DNA of 64,000 nt from Candidatus Helarchaeota archaeon (GCA_019058315.1 JAHPZH010000005.1:186001-250000); one strand, 5' to 3'. Shown: positions 9,380 to 17,644, numbered from the stretch's first letter. Notes: generated by a model from the sequence alone, not told the origin. Numbers and translations are program-made.

Positions 9380-9730
9380 TTAGAAGGGAGCTACCTTGAA
9401 TTGACCTTTCTTCAATTTATGCCAACCGCCTGTTAATGCCCAGTACAACTTAATAATCATAAAAAATCCTATTACTCCACATTCTATGACTGTTAATATG
9501 GTAACTGCTGTGATATCTAGTTGATAAATCAAGCGGAAAAACAGATTGAATAAGAACGCATAACATATAAATGCCATACCTGAGAGAAGAATTGCGATAA
9601 TGTCTTCAGATAACATAGCACACCAAGAGGCAATCATCGTAAGTAGTGCTATTGCTATTAATATAAATAGTGGGTCTATAAAATCTATTGTAATTGGAGG
9701 TTGTATAAATGCAAAACCAATATTAACCAT
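9380..9730 (-). CDS. small integral membrane protein (three to four TM)
   Basis: A 116-residue hydrophobic protein with segments at about residues 20-42, 44-68 and 72-98, and a basic C-terminal tail (HKLKKGQFK). AGGTGAT lies just upstream of the ATG. It sits between the zinc-ribbon gene (9 bases upstream) and the family member 8158-9351 (28 bases downstream), so the three are probably one operon. No known family is recognised. Confidence 0.7.
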   Translation of the reverse strand: MVNIGFAFIQPPITIDFIDPLFILIAIALLTMIASWCAMLSEDIIAILLSGMAFICYAFLFNLFFRLIYQLDITAVTILTVIECGVIGFFMIIKLYWALTGGWHKLKKGQFKVAPF

Positions 9731-9738
9731 AACATCAC

Positions 9739-10332
9739 CTACAGTAAAATAGTTCCAAAATTTATTACAGTCCAGATTTCCGAAAAAGGAACAAGTTTTG
9801 TCTTTCCTTTAATCATCGAAATCATGACGTTGACTAAAGCTTTCAAACGCACCGTTATGGGACCCACAATAAGTGTTCCGAACTTGCCTACTTCCCATTG
9901 GCTTGAAACGTACAAGTTAACATTAGCCATGGGATGGACCCAATCTTTCCAATAAAGATAATTCGTTCTACCACATTTCGGACATTTCTCGATCGTTTCT
10001 TCCACTCTATCTAATAGAATTGACTTTGTATCTTCTTTTGGAATATCAAATTGTACTTTTTCTCGTGGAAGGTCTTTCCAAAAACCTTTCCAACCACATT
10101 TTTTACATTTTAACATTGGCGTAGGATATGACTCATATCGTACCCATCGTTTTGGTTTGCCATCAATTTCTAGTTCTTCGAAGAAAAATACTACCGCTTC
10201 GTTAAAATTCATAAGAGTCAGTTGGATTACTTTGCCAAACATTCTATTCATAATTTTCCTTTGTTCACGCTCTTCTTTAGCTTCTAAACCTTTTATAAAC
10301 ATTTCAGCAATAACTTCTAGTGCACTTTTCAT
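9739..10332 (-). CDS. zinc-ribbon protein, function unknown
   Basis: A 197-residue protein with a Cys4 zinc-ribbon in the middle: CKKCGWKGFW, then about 35 residues later CPKCGRTNYLYW. The N-terminal 60 residues are helical and charged; the C-terminal 60 are more hydrophobic (LYVSSQWEVGKFGTLIVGPITVRLKALVNVMI) without a clear membrane span. AAAGGGA precedes the ATG. First gene of the group with 9380-9730 and 8158-9351, and divergent from the SCP2-like/methyltransferase operon across roughly 196 bases. I do not recognise the overall family. Confidence 0.7.
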   Translation of the reverse strand: MKSALEVIAEMFIKGLEAKEEREQRKIMNRMFGKVIQLTLMNFNEAVVFFFEELEIDGKPKRWVRYESYPTPMLKCKKCGWKGFWKDLPREKVQFDIPKEDTKSILLDRVEETIEKCPKCGRTNYLYWKDWVHPMANVNLYVSSQWEVGKFGTLIVGPITVRLKALVNVMISMIKGKTKLVPFSEIWTVINFGTILL

Positions 10333-10528
10333 GAATTATCCCTTTTTCTTTCTTTTTTAAGAATAATTTAAAATGAAGATTAATTCAAAAGGTATTTTGA
10401 ATTTTAAAAATATTTTTCTATCCAAAATTGTCGTATATTAGAGGATAATTTATATAATTAATATCATTTTTAAGTTCTAAAAAAAATGATATAAAAATTT
10501 GTGTGAAAATAATATTAAGGGAAAAAAA

Positions 10529-10897
10529 ATGAGCTCGAAATATGAAGGATTTCCAGCAATTGCTTACGCGGGATTATGGTTTCTTAAAACATTTGGAAAA
10601 TTAAGAAGACAATTTCCAGATTTGAAAATAGACATAGTTTTTTTTGTTACTGATGTACCTCCAGCTACTTTGATTAAAATTGATAAAGGCGATTTTGAAG
10701 TTGAAATATTAGAAGATCTCAAAGATGTTAAAGACTTAGATAATATTGAATGTGATGCTTATCTAGCTTTATCAACAGATGATTTAGCGGGAGGTATCGA
10801 TAGTATTATGGACGGTGTAGCTCAAAAACGAATTAAAATGAAAAATCCTAATGCATTAGGAATATTAGGAAAAATTTTATCAACAGTGGTGGCGTAA
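10529..10897 (+). CDS. SCP2-like (sterol carrier protein fold) domain protein
   Basis: About 122 residues. The pattern FEVEILEDLKDVKDLDNIECDAYLALSTDDLAGGIDSIMDG fits the SCP2 lipid-binding fold: a charged strand pair, then D-x-x-L/A helix, then a C-terminal helix after a K-N-P turn. The ATG at 10529 is preferred over an upstream TTG (10499) because AAGGG (10517-10521) precedes it at proper spacing. The stop codon abuts the ATG of the UroD-like gene, so these genes form one operon with the corrinoid protein. SCP2-like domains carry hydrophobic ligands or acyl-CoA; a role in delivering a hydrophobic methyl donor is inference. Confidence 0.65.
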   Translation: MSSKYEGFPAIAYAGLWFLKTFGKLRRQFPDLKIDIVFFVTDVPPATLIKIDKGDFEVEILEDLKDVKDLDNIECDAYLALSTDDLAGGIDSIMDGVAQKRIKMKNPNALGILGKILSTVVA

Positions 10898-12058
10898 ATG
10901 GCAAAAGAAGAAAAATCAACTGCTCTTGAAAGAATATTAACAGTTTTAGAAGGAAAAATCCCAGATAGAGTTCCAAGTTTTTGCTTAGGTGGTGATTTTG
11001 AATTTGTTGATAAATTTATGAAATCACCTTATGCTCTTACTGATGAAGATATGGATCAATTAGATAAAGATAGAGTGTCATATGCTGTTCCATATATACA
11101 TGCTATAATAGCTAAATTTGCTCCACCTGATATATTACCAGGTGGAATAGATGCGAAAATTGATTTATGCTGGCAAACAGTTGGAGGTTTGGGTATGATG
11201 AAAATGGATCATACTGATGAGCTCCTTCTTGTTACAGGTGCGTTATTCAAGGTAGCTGTTCGAGATAATGGAATTCCACACTTTTGGTATAAAGGTCCTG
11301 GACTTTTGAAAAAAGAGCATATTGAAGCCTATTGGAATAAAGAAAAGGAAATGAGACCAGATAGATCAAGTTTTAGAAGTATTGCAAGAATTAGAAAAAC
11401 AATGTTAAATAAATATGATATTGTCGTATCCCAAGGAATAGCAGGACCATTTGAGAATTGTATTTTTGGTATTGGACATGCAAATTTTGCTCGTTTTGCT
11501 AGAAAACATCCAGACTTTCTTCAACAACATATAGATTTTCAATGGGAGACGTTTGAAGAACCTACATTGAAGCTATTAATGAAAACCAAGCCAGAAATTG
11601 TCATGTGTGGAGATGACTATGGATACAATTCGGGTTTACAGCTTCCTGGCAAACAATGGCGTGAATTTATTAAACCTATTTTAGCAAAATATGTAAAAAT
11701 TGCACATGATGGAGGAGCTAAATTTCTTTTACATAGCTGCGGAGATATTCATGAAATTTTTCCTGATTTTGTTGAAATTGGGATTGATGGAGTGGAATCA
11801 TTAAAGCCAAAAAATAATGATTTAAAGATGTATAGAGAAGAATATCCTGAAATAACTCTCCTTGGAACAATTGACGATTCTGAATTGTTAAAATATGAAT
11901 CTCCTGAAGTCATTAGAAATTCTGTCAAAACAAGCATTAAAACTTTAGGAAGAAAGGGAGGATATATTCCGGGACCTACAAATTTTCTTTTAGATCAACC
12001 ACCAGAAAATATCGTAGAACAGTTTAAAGCAATACAAAAATTTGGAAAATATCCTTAA
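10898..12058 (+). CDS. UroD-family corrinoid-linked methyltransferase
   Basis: A 386-residue uroporphyrinogen-decarboxylase-fold protein. Residues 279-281 give the H-x-C part of the zinc site (LLHSCGD), which in MtaA/MtbA-type methyltransferases binds the thiol substrate or activates the methyl acceptor. The third Cys ligand, which should lie about 75-85 residues later in a GC-x-x-P context, is absent: the equivalent stretch reads GGYIPGPTNFLLDQPP. This points to a subfamily other than classic MtaA, such as UroD-type methyltransferases that act on other donors. It lies directly between an SCP2-like gene and a corrinoid protein gene with no intergenic space, so they work together. The methyl donor is unknown. 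Confidence 0.82.
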   Translation: MAKEEKSTALERILTVLEGKIPDRVPSFCLGGDFEFVDKFMKSPYALTDEDMDQLDKDRVSYAVPYIHAIIAKFAPPDILPGGIDAKIDLCWQTVGGLGMMKMDHTDELLLVTGALFKVAVRDNGIPHFWYKGPGLLKKEHIEAYWNKEKEMRPDRSSFRSIARIRKTMLNKYDIVVSQGIAGPFENCIFGIGHANFARFARKHPDFLQQHIDFQWETFEEPTLKLLMKTKPEIVMCGDDYGYNSGLQLPGKQWREFIKPILAKYVKIAHDGGAKFLLHSCGDIHEIFPDFVEIGIDGVESLKPKNNDLKMYREEYPEITLLGTIDDSELLKYESPEVIRNSVKTSIKTLGRKGGYIPGPTNFLLDQPPENIVEQFKAIQKFGKYP

Positions 12059-12694
12059 GTGGACTTTATGACATTAAAAAATATTATAGATATACTAATT
12101 AATCTGAAAATTGAAGAAATCGAAAATGCTGTTATGTCTGAGTTAGATAATGATACAAATGTCCAAGATATTATGAATGCCCTTACTCAAGGAATGTATT
12201 CAGTAGGAGAATTATACGAGAAGCGGGAGTTTTACCTTTCAGAATTAGTCGTGGCAGCAGAAATGATTAAGATGGCAATGAAAATTCTGGAACCACATTT
12301 AAATTCAGTTGTAAAAGGTCATGGGAAAAAAATCGTTGTCACAACCGTTAGAGGTGATACTCATGATATCGGTAAAAATATTCTAATAAATATGTTAAAA
12401 TCTAGCGGTTTTGATGTTATCGACTTGGGGGTAGATTGTCCTGCGGAGAAAATTGTTAATGCGATAAAAAAATCAGGGGCGATGGTTCTCGCATTAAGCT
12501 CACTTCTTACTATGTCAATGGAAGAAATTTCAGTCGTTGATAAAGCTCTAAAAGATGAAGGTCTTCGGGATCAAGTTAAAATTATTGTAGGAGGAGCACC
12601 CTTAAATTTAAAATTCGCAAAAAAATTAGGCGCAGATGCTTATGCTGAAGATGCTGTTAGCGGTGTAAGAAAAATTATGGAATTATTCGATTAA
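12059..12694 (+). CDS. methyltransferase corrinoid protein (MtaC/MttC type)
   Basis: A 211-residue cobalamin-binding protein. The N-terminal 85 residues form the helical cap domain; the Rossmann domain follows with the base-off His motif D100-T-H102-D-I-G (VRGDTHDIGKN) and the later S-x-L and GG motifs (ALSSLLTMS, IIVGGAPL) that cradle the nucleotide tail. It carries the methyl group as methyl-Co(III). The start is GTG immediately after the UroD stop. It is the last gene of the SCP2-like/UroD/corrinoid operon. No RamA-type reductive activator is present in the window. A decayed copy of its 3' half lies about 1.1 kb downstream (13807-13958). Confidence 0.88.
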   Translation: MDFMTLKNIIDILINLKIEEIENAVMSELDNDTNVQDIMNALTQGMYSVGELYEKREFYLSELVVAAEMIKMAMKILEPHLNSVVKGHGKKIVVTTVRGDTHDIGKNILINMLKSSGFDVIDLGVDCPAEKIVNAIKKSGAMVLALSSLLTMSMEEISVVDKALKDEGLRDQVKIIVGGAPLNLKFAKKLGADAYAEDAVSGVRKIMELFD

Positions 12695-12772
12695 TCATTT
12701 AAATGACGATGATTTTAATAAATTAAATATACCTTTTTTTTAATTTAAATAAATAAAAATATAAAATCAATT

Positions 12773-13681
12773 TTATTGTAAATGGTCTAGGGTTATTTTT
12801 GTAAGATAAGAAAGTAGTTCTGCAAATTTTTGATTTTCAGTCTCTTTCATCTCATAATAAGTTACATCCAACTCATTAGCTAATGTTTCTATTTCCTTCG
12901 ATTTATTTTCTTTGGATCCTATACCGACAAAGGCGAGTGACATATCCAAAACTCTTCCATTTTTTCGTCCCTTCTCTCTCCACTTAAGATTGGTTGCTTT
13001 CTTTAACTCTGTATATAAATTCTTTACTGATTCTGGGGACTTGGGATCATTATTATCAAATGTAAAAATAACGACTGAACTGTCTTGGTACATTGTCTTT
13101 CTTGTTCCCTTAAACTCATTTTGACCTGAAATATTCCAAAGCACAAGTTTGATGTTTTTATTTTCAAGAAATACATGTCTAACACTAAAATTAACTCCTA
13201 TATGTGAAAAAGATAAAGATTCTTTTTTTTCGGATATTTTTTCAATAAGATCGTGTTTTTGCCCCTCATTTGAACCTAAAATAATTAACTTTATTACTTC
13301 TTCATCTAATTTACCCCATTCTTCGAACTGAGTTATAAAATTTTTATATTTTTGAATCTTTTTGCGAAGTTCATACAATTGACTACGTCCCGTGCTATCA
13401 AGTTTAATATCTAAAACTCTTCTTAAAATTGCTTCAGCTTGTCCATGACTAATTGCTTTATCATACTTCATTTTTAATTTATTAGCGATTTGAGAAATCA
13501 GTTTATCAATATTACAACTTTGATTAAGAATCTTTACTAATTGTTCCATATCTTTTATCGGTTTTTCGATCTTAAATTCTTCCAAAATTAGGTTTGATAA
13601 TTCTGCTTTATCAAAATTATGTTTTTGAAGAAACCCAACTAGTATGCCAAGTTGAGCATCCGTTAATTCCTTATTTTCCAT
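12773..13681 (-). CDS. degenerate Ras/Arf-like GTPase-domain protein
   Basis: A 302-residue protein. Residues 1-125 are a helical N-terminal region unlike known GTPase extensions. From residue 130 the fold follows small GTPases: VIKLIILGSNEGQKHDLI replaces the P-loop (GxxxxGKS/T), so the key Gly-Lys-Ser/Thr are lost; VLWNISGQNEF (residues 180-190) corresponds to switch II WDxxGQ with Asp replaced; the TMYQDSSVVIFTFDNND segment matches the next strand and helix; and the NKxD base-recognition site reads AFVGIGSKEN. The protein is therefore probably a nucleotide-independent pseudo-GTPase, reminiscent of degenerate Asgard small GTPases. Its promoter carries the phased GGACGTCC array (13707-13751). 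It converges with the corrinoid operon. Confidence 0.7.
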   Translation of the reverse strand: MENKELTDAQLGILVGFLQKHNFDKAELSNLILEEFKIEKPIKDMEQLVKILNQSCNIDKLISQIANKLKMKYDKAISHGQAEAILRRVLDIKLDSTGRSQLYELRKKIQKYKNFITQFEEWGKLDEEVIKLIILGSNEGQKHDLIEKISEKKESLSFSHIGVNFSVRHVFLENKNIKLVLWNISGQNEFKGTRKTMYQDSSVVIFTFDNNDPKSPESVKNLYTELKKATNLKWREKGRKNGRVLDMSLAFVGIGSKENKSKEIETLANELDVTYYEMKETENQKFAELLSYLTKITLDHLQ

Positions 13682-13706
13682 TTTCTAAACATCTTTAAAT
13701 CTGTTT

Positions 13707-13751
13707 CGTCCAAGTTTTGGTTGGACGTCCTTATTTAGATTGGACGTCCAA
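13707..13751. promoter_or_regulatory. phased GGACGTCC operator array
   Basis: Two full copies of TTGGACGTCC (13721-13730 and 13740-13749, the second extended to the perfect palindrome TTGGACGTCCAA, 13740-13751) and one half site (CGTCCAAG, 13707-13714) have centres exactly 19 bases apart. They are GC-rich islands in AT-rich DNA, 26-70 bases upstream of the GTPase-like gene (ATG at 13681), and next to AT-rich TATA-like sequence at about 13752-13765. This looks like a cooperative repressor or activator binding site. Confidence 0.6.
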
Positions 13752-13806
13752 ATTATTATAAATTAGTATTGTATAAAAATTTTTTGGTTATAAAAAACGA
13801 TTATAC

Positions 13807-13958
13807 AAATGGAAAATTTCAGTCTTTAATAAAGCTCTAAGAAATAAAGTGCTTAAGGATCAATTTAAAATAATTTTTGGAGAAATATATTTAAATTTAA
13901 AACCATCAGAATAATAAGGTGTAGATATTTATTCCAAAGATGCCGTATAATTATTTAT
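13807..13958 (+). pseudogene. decayed 3' half of a corrinoid protein gene
   Basis: Translating across frameshifts and stops gives ...FSVFNKALRNKVLKDQFKII..., then YLNLKPSE, stops, and GVDIYSKDAV. This aligns in order with ISVVDKALKDEGLRDQVKII, PLNLKFAKKL and GADAYAEDAV of the intact corrinoid protein at 12059-12694. DNA similarity is plain (for example, ATAAAGCTCTAA is shared exactly). The N-terminal half and the DxHxxG motif are gone. It is the remnant of a duplicated or once-second corrinoid gene. Confidence 0.65.
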
Positions 13959-14095
13959 TTGAGCTTAAATTCCTAAATCCTTTCGATAATAGGTTTTTCA
14001 TTGGTTAAATAGTCATAATTGTTAGTCAATGAATTTAAAATCTCAGTTTTGCTGTAATTATCTAAAGATTTATATATTGAATAATAATAGATTTC

Positions 14096-14121
14096 TATAA
14101 AAGATTGTAGATATCTACAAA
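14096..14121 (+). promoter_or_regulatory. TATA box plus 7-2-7 operator
   Basis: TATAAAAA (14096-14103) is followed two bases later by the perfect 16-bp palindrome TTGTAGATATCTACAA (14106-14121). The same half sites, TTGTAGA and TCTACAA with a two-base spacer, occur upstream of the methyltransferase at 62417. A dimeric winged-helix regulator bound here would cover the region between TATA and the transcription start, so repression is likely. Confidence 0.6.
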
Positions 14122-14154
14122 TATAATTAATTTGTTTAGATGATATACTTTTTT

Positions 14155-14169
14155 GGAGATGAATTTTTG
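14155..14169 (+). promoter_or_regulatory. ribosome-binding site deciding a TTG start
   Basis: GGAG at 14155-14158 is 8 bases before TTG 14167. The paralogues at 29106 (GGAG, 8 bases, ATG) and 32495 (GGAG, 8 bases, GTG) have the same arrangement and begin at the same residue of the alignment, so the TTG is preferred over the upstream ATG at 14140. Confidence 0.6.
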
Positions 14170-15483
14170 CAATTAGAGGCTTTAGATGATTCAGAATTGA
14201 AACCAAAGAGGACAATTGTAGAAGCTTATAAAAGTATTCCTGATCATGTTTATACAAAGAAGTGGATTCCACTCATACCTCATATGCTTTGGTCATTGCA
14301 ATTTGTAGAGTATGATGATTTTGAACGTGACTTAAGAGATGGTATATCAGAAAGGGCAGGCCAAGCTATGGCTAATCGTATGGAGGAATTTAATGTGGAA
14401 GATTTTGATACTTCTTTTTTAACTTCTGCTGCTGATAATATAAAAAGAAAATCAGAAACAATGATTCCATGGGGTTTCCCGCCCAATATGACAATACGGG
14501 CAGATCTACACTCATCCAGTAGCATCATGATATATGGGCCCTCACACGATATTAGTTTCTGCGGTATCAATGATATAACTCGGGAAATCGAGTTTGCGTT
14601 CAATATTCACATGGAAAACGGAACCCCAGAAGATAGATGGTGGATCGCTGGTGATGATGAATTATTTAAAAGGAGACATATGAAATTAGGATATAAATTA
14701 AAAGAAATGCCTCAAAAATTCGACCATATTTCTGAGTCTGCTGCTAGGGTTCGGGATATAATGATGGATATTCGTAATGAGCGAACCCCTCAATATGCTC
14801 ATGCTTCCTATAGTGTGTGTTTTGTATTCATTGCTGTTGGGATCATAACACCTATTTCTAATTACGACGCATTAGGTCAACTTTGGGATGGCGTCAATGC
14901 TGAAAACATCTATGGTCTACCGCACCCCCTCTTCGGTTATGAGCCTTGGCCCTCTATGCTCAACACTATGTTTGGTCTTTCTCGCAAGGACTGGTGCATA
15001 GCATTATCAAGAATGTTATCTGGTAACTTACTTTACATGCAACCGTTTGGTACAGACATAATGAAAGAATTAAGATCACGGGCTCCAGAACAGTTTGATC
15101 GTATGTTAATAATGCTAAGCTATCAATTAAAGAAGCTTGGCATACCCCTACCCTCTCAAACGGCGAATGTTATCCCTCCAGAATATGATCCGGTAAGGGG
15201 GGAATGGAAGACTTTAGAATTTAAATATCCGCCTGGTCCTCGAGTATTTTATGAAGACTTAGATTTGAGCTTCGATGAAGCGACTCAGGGTGTGCTTTTT
15301 AATATAAATCATAAATCTAAAATCGATAAAGTCACTCGAGACCACATAATTTCAATAGGGCTGGGAGAAAATACAAAATACTTAAAACCCGAGGGTTGGA
15401 TGGAAGAGGAAAAGCGTAAAAGAAGAGCCAAGAAAAAAGTTAAGAAAATCCGAAAGGTCATAAAATATAAAAAGACACCCTAA
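14167..15483 (+). CDS. DSELKPKRT-family protein, paralogue 1
   Basis: A 438-residue soluble protein of an unrecognised family with five members in this window. Conserved blocks: LEALDDSELKPKRT at the N-terminus; IRADLHSSSSIMIYGPSHD from about residue 110; HMENGTPEDRWW from 148; RRHMKLGYKLKEMP from 169; VRDIMMDIRNERTPQYA around 200; YEPWPSMLNTMF near 260; a late FDEATQGVLFNINHKSK block; and a tail with 15 Lys/Arg in the last 26 residues. The His, Asp and Arg residues in invariant positions suggest an enzyme, but no catalytic motif is known to me. Unlike the others it has RWW and YSVC in common with the divergent member 8158-9351. Its promoter has the TTGTAGA operator. It converges with a small zinc-ribbon gene. 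Confidence 0.75.
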   Translation: MQLEALDDSELKPKRTIVEAYKSIPDHVYTKKWIPLIPHMLWSLQFVEYDDFERDLRDGISERAGQAMANRMEEFNVEDFDTSFLTSAADNIKRKSETMIPWGFPPNMTIRADLHSSSSIMIYGPSHDISFCGINDITREIEFAFNIHMENGTPEDRWWIAGDDELFKRRHMKLGYKLKEMPQKFDHISESAARVRDIMMDIRNERTPQYAHASYSVCFVFIAVGIITPISNYDALGQLWDGVNAENIYGLPHPLFGYEPWPSMLNTMFGLSRKDWCIALSRMLSGNLLYMQPFGTDIMKELRSRAPEQFDRMLIMLSYQLKKLGIPLPSQTANVIPPEYDPVRGEWKTLEFKYPPGPRVFYEDLDLSFDEATQGVLFNINHKSKIDKVTRDHIISIGLGENTKYLKPEGWMEEEKRKRRAKKKVKKIRKVIKYKKTP

Positions 15484-15522
15484 ATTTAAAAAAGATATCT
15501 CAACACATAGATTGGGTGGGAC

Positions 15523-15729
15523 TTACCTACATTTAATAATAGATTTTGAAATTTCAGGATAAAAAGCTTTATAACAATCTTTACAAAGATAAATTGGAAA
15601 TTTAAAACCATTAATTTTGAGAATTCCAGACTTTTTTATTTTTTTTGAACTGCAACAAGGACATAAAATTGGGGTTTTTTTATAATTAGGATCAGCATTT
15701 ATGTCGGAAATCAAACTGGAATTTGACAT
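15523..15729 (-). CDS. small zinc-ribbon protein
   Basis: A 68-residue protein with a Cys4 ribbon (CPCCSSKKIKKSG and, 20 residues on, CKDCYKAFYPE). The pattern CPxC-x-S-K-x-I-x-K-x-G ... C-K-x-C-x-x-x-F resembles the N-terminal zinc ribbons of InsA-like IS proteins and stand-alone archaeal DNA-binding ribbons. No transposase is nearby, so it is more likely a small regulator. A TATA-like stretch at 15753-15762 lies upstream on the minus strand. Confidence 0.6.
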   Translation of the reverse strand: MSNSSLISDINADPNYKKTPILCPCCSSKKIKKSGILKINGFKFPIYLCKDCYKAFYPEISKSIIKCR

Positions 15730-16053
15730 AATTCATTCCAAATTATTGATAGTATATAAATATTGTCATTACGATTATTTCAATTGAAAAAAATTGTCAA
15801 ATAATACGTAAAAAAAATTGATTTTGCGCCTAAATTTAGAAAATCAGCTTAAAATTGAAATAGACTCAAAAATATAGAAAGTTAATTACTATACTCAAAA
15901 ACCACAAAAATAATTTGCAATTCTAAAATTCGTGTAACTAATTTTAAGGTACTTACTTTTCCTAGTTCAATACTTTTAAATATTTACTCAAAAATATGAT
16001 TATAAGCTTAATTATATATAATTATGTAATAAAATACAGAAGGATAATAGAAT
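15730..16053. other. intergenic region, divergent promoters only
   Basis: 324 bases of AT-rich DNA between the zinc-ribbon gene and the surface-protein gene. Apart from TATA-like sequences near each end (about 15753 for the minus gene, 16012-16027 for the plus gene) no ORF, RNA gene or repeat was seen. Confidence 0.5.
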
Positions 16054-17643
16054 TTGAGAGAAAAATACATAATTTTGACTCTAGCTCTCTTTCTCATAAC
16101 AAGTTGTGTAGCTGTCAACTTACTCCAGAACACCAATATTGTGAGAATCCAAACTATTAATAACTCAGACCTCAGAATTTCCTCACACATCGTATTGCAA
16201 CCAAATGGAATTGCATTGATCGATGAAGTAAATGATCAAACAAGTATGCGAATTTGTACAGACGGTGCAGGAGGTGCTATCATAACTTGGCAAGATGATA
16301 GAGCTGGACTGGGAACTGGAGATGTATACGCTCAAAGATTTAATTCGACACATACTTACTGGACAACAAATGGGACCTTAGTTTGTAATGAAGAGAATCA
16401 ACAAGATTTCATAAGAATTATAAGTGACGGAAATAATGGAGCAATTATAGCTTGGAGAGACCAAAGAGGGGGATCACAACATTGCTATGCACAAAAAATC
16501 GATTCTGCTGGGAATAGTCAATGGACGGATAATGGAACTGCAGTGTGTATAAACCAAGCTATACTAACTAACCCACAAATGTGTGTAGATGGAGATGGTG
16601 GAGTAATTATTGTATGGAATGATGATCGTAATGGAAATCGCGATCTTTTTGCACAACGTATAAATTCAACTGGACAAGCAAATTGGACAGCAAATGGAGT
16701 TGATATCTGTAATGCAACAGGTGAGCAATCGGCCGTAGATATAATTCCAGATGGAAGTGGCGGAGCAATAATTGCTTGGAGCGACCGAAGAATGGGAGTC
16801 CTAGATTACGATATATATATCCAAAGAATCAATTCAACGGGACATATACAGTGGGCTAATAATGGAACCCCTATTTGTACAGCAGATAATCGACAATTTA
16901 CTCCGAATATATGTACTGATGGAGGAACTGGCGCAATCATAGCTTGGTATGATGAAAGAGATATCGAACGTGATGTTTATGTCCAAAAGATCGATTCAAA
17001 TGGCGTCCCTCAATGGGAAGCAAATGGTACATGTATCTCTAACATGACTGGTGATCAAACAAATACTAAAATGATATCGGATGGGCTCGGAGGTGCAATA
17101 ATCGTTTGGGAGGATACTAGAGGCGCTAATCAAGATATATATGCACAACGAATAAATGGAACTGGACATACACAGTGGACGAGTAATGGTACATTAATTG
17201 TTAGTGCAAGTGATGTTCAAGATAATATTGATCTATGTTCCAATGGTGCTAATGGAGCATTTATCGTTTGGGAAGATTCAAGGGGTGCATCTAATTCACA
17301 AATATGGGGGCAATTGATTTCTATGGATGGCACACTTATATGGTCAACTAGTGGAGCTCCCATCTGCACAGCTGGCGGAGAAAGTAGATATCCTAAAATA
17401 TGTAACAATGGAAGTACTGGAGCTATTGTTGCTTGGATTGACAGTAGAGGTGCTGACATAGATATCTATGTACAAATGTTAACAAATGATACTTATATGC
17501 CCTCAGTTGGAGGTACTAACCTGTTAGGAATGCTTTTATTGGGGATGCAACAACCATCAGACATAATTTTGCCAGTTGTAATAATAGTAATCGTGGTAGC
17601 TGTTGTAATTGTTATAGTAGTGTTCTATAGACAAAAAAAATAA
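16054..17643 (+). CDS. secreted beta-propeller-like repeat protein with C-terminal membrane anchor
   Basis: A 529-residue protein. It starts with a signal-peptide-like segment (KYIILTLALFLITSCVAVNLL), contains eight repeats of about 55 residues and ends in a single TM segment (ILPVVIIVIVVAVVIVIVV) plus a short basic tail (YRQKK). Each repeat has the form NGT-x-x-C, about 15 residues, C/I-x-D-G-x-G-G-A-I-I-x-W-x-D-x-R, then D-I-Y-x-Q-R-I-N-S-x-G-x-x-x-W. Eight such units suggest an eight-bladed propeller facing outside the cell, with two Cys in many blades that may pair. TTG start with GAAGG upstream. It is a paralogue of 53159-55177. Ligand unknown. Confidence 0.75.
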   Translation: MREKYIILTLALFLITSCVAVNLLQNTNIVRIQTINNSDLRISSHIVLQPNGIALIDEVNDQTSMRICTDGAGGAIITWQDDRAGLGTGDVYAQRFNSTHTYWTTNGTLVCNEENQQDFIRIISDGNNGAIIAWRDQRGGSQHCYAQKIDSAGNSQWTDNGTAVCINQAILTNPQMCVDGDGGVIIVWNDDRNGNRDLFAQRINSTGQANWTANGVDICNATGEQSAVDIIPDGSGGAIIAWSDRRMGVLDYDIYIQRINSTGHIQWANNGTPICTADNRQFTPNICTDGGTGAIIAWYDERDIERDVYVQKIDSNGVPQWEANGTCISNMTGDQTNTKMISDGLGGAIIVWEDTRGANQDIYAQRINGTGHTQWTSNGTLIVSASDVQDNIDLCSNGANGAFIVWEDSRGASNSQIWGQLISMDGTLIWSTSGAPICTAGGESRYPKICNNGSTGAIVAWIDSRGADIDIYVQMLTNDTYMPSVGGTNLLGMLLLGMQQPSDIILPVVIIVIVVAVVIVIVVFYRQKK

Positions 17644-17644
17644 C

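Noticed and set aside
13973-14272. 99-codon minus-strand ORF overlapping the start of paralogue 1
   Set aside because: It covers the TATA box and operator of the plus-strand gene and the first coding block of a conserved protein, and it has no recognisable domain.
15523-15729. Remnant of an insertion sequence (InsA-like ribbon)
   Set aside because: No transposase, inverted repeats or target duplication were seen nearby; a stand-alone ribbon is more likely.
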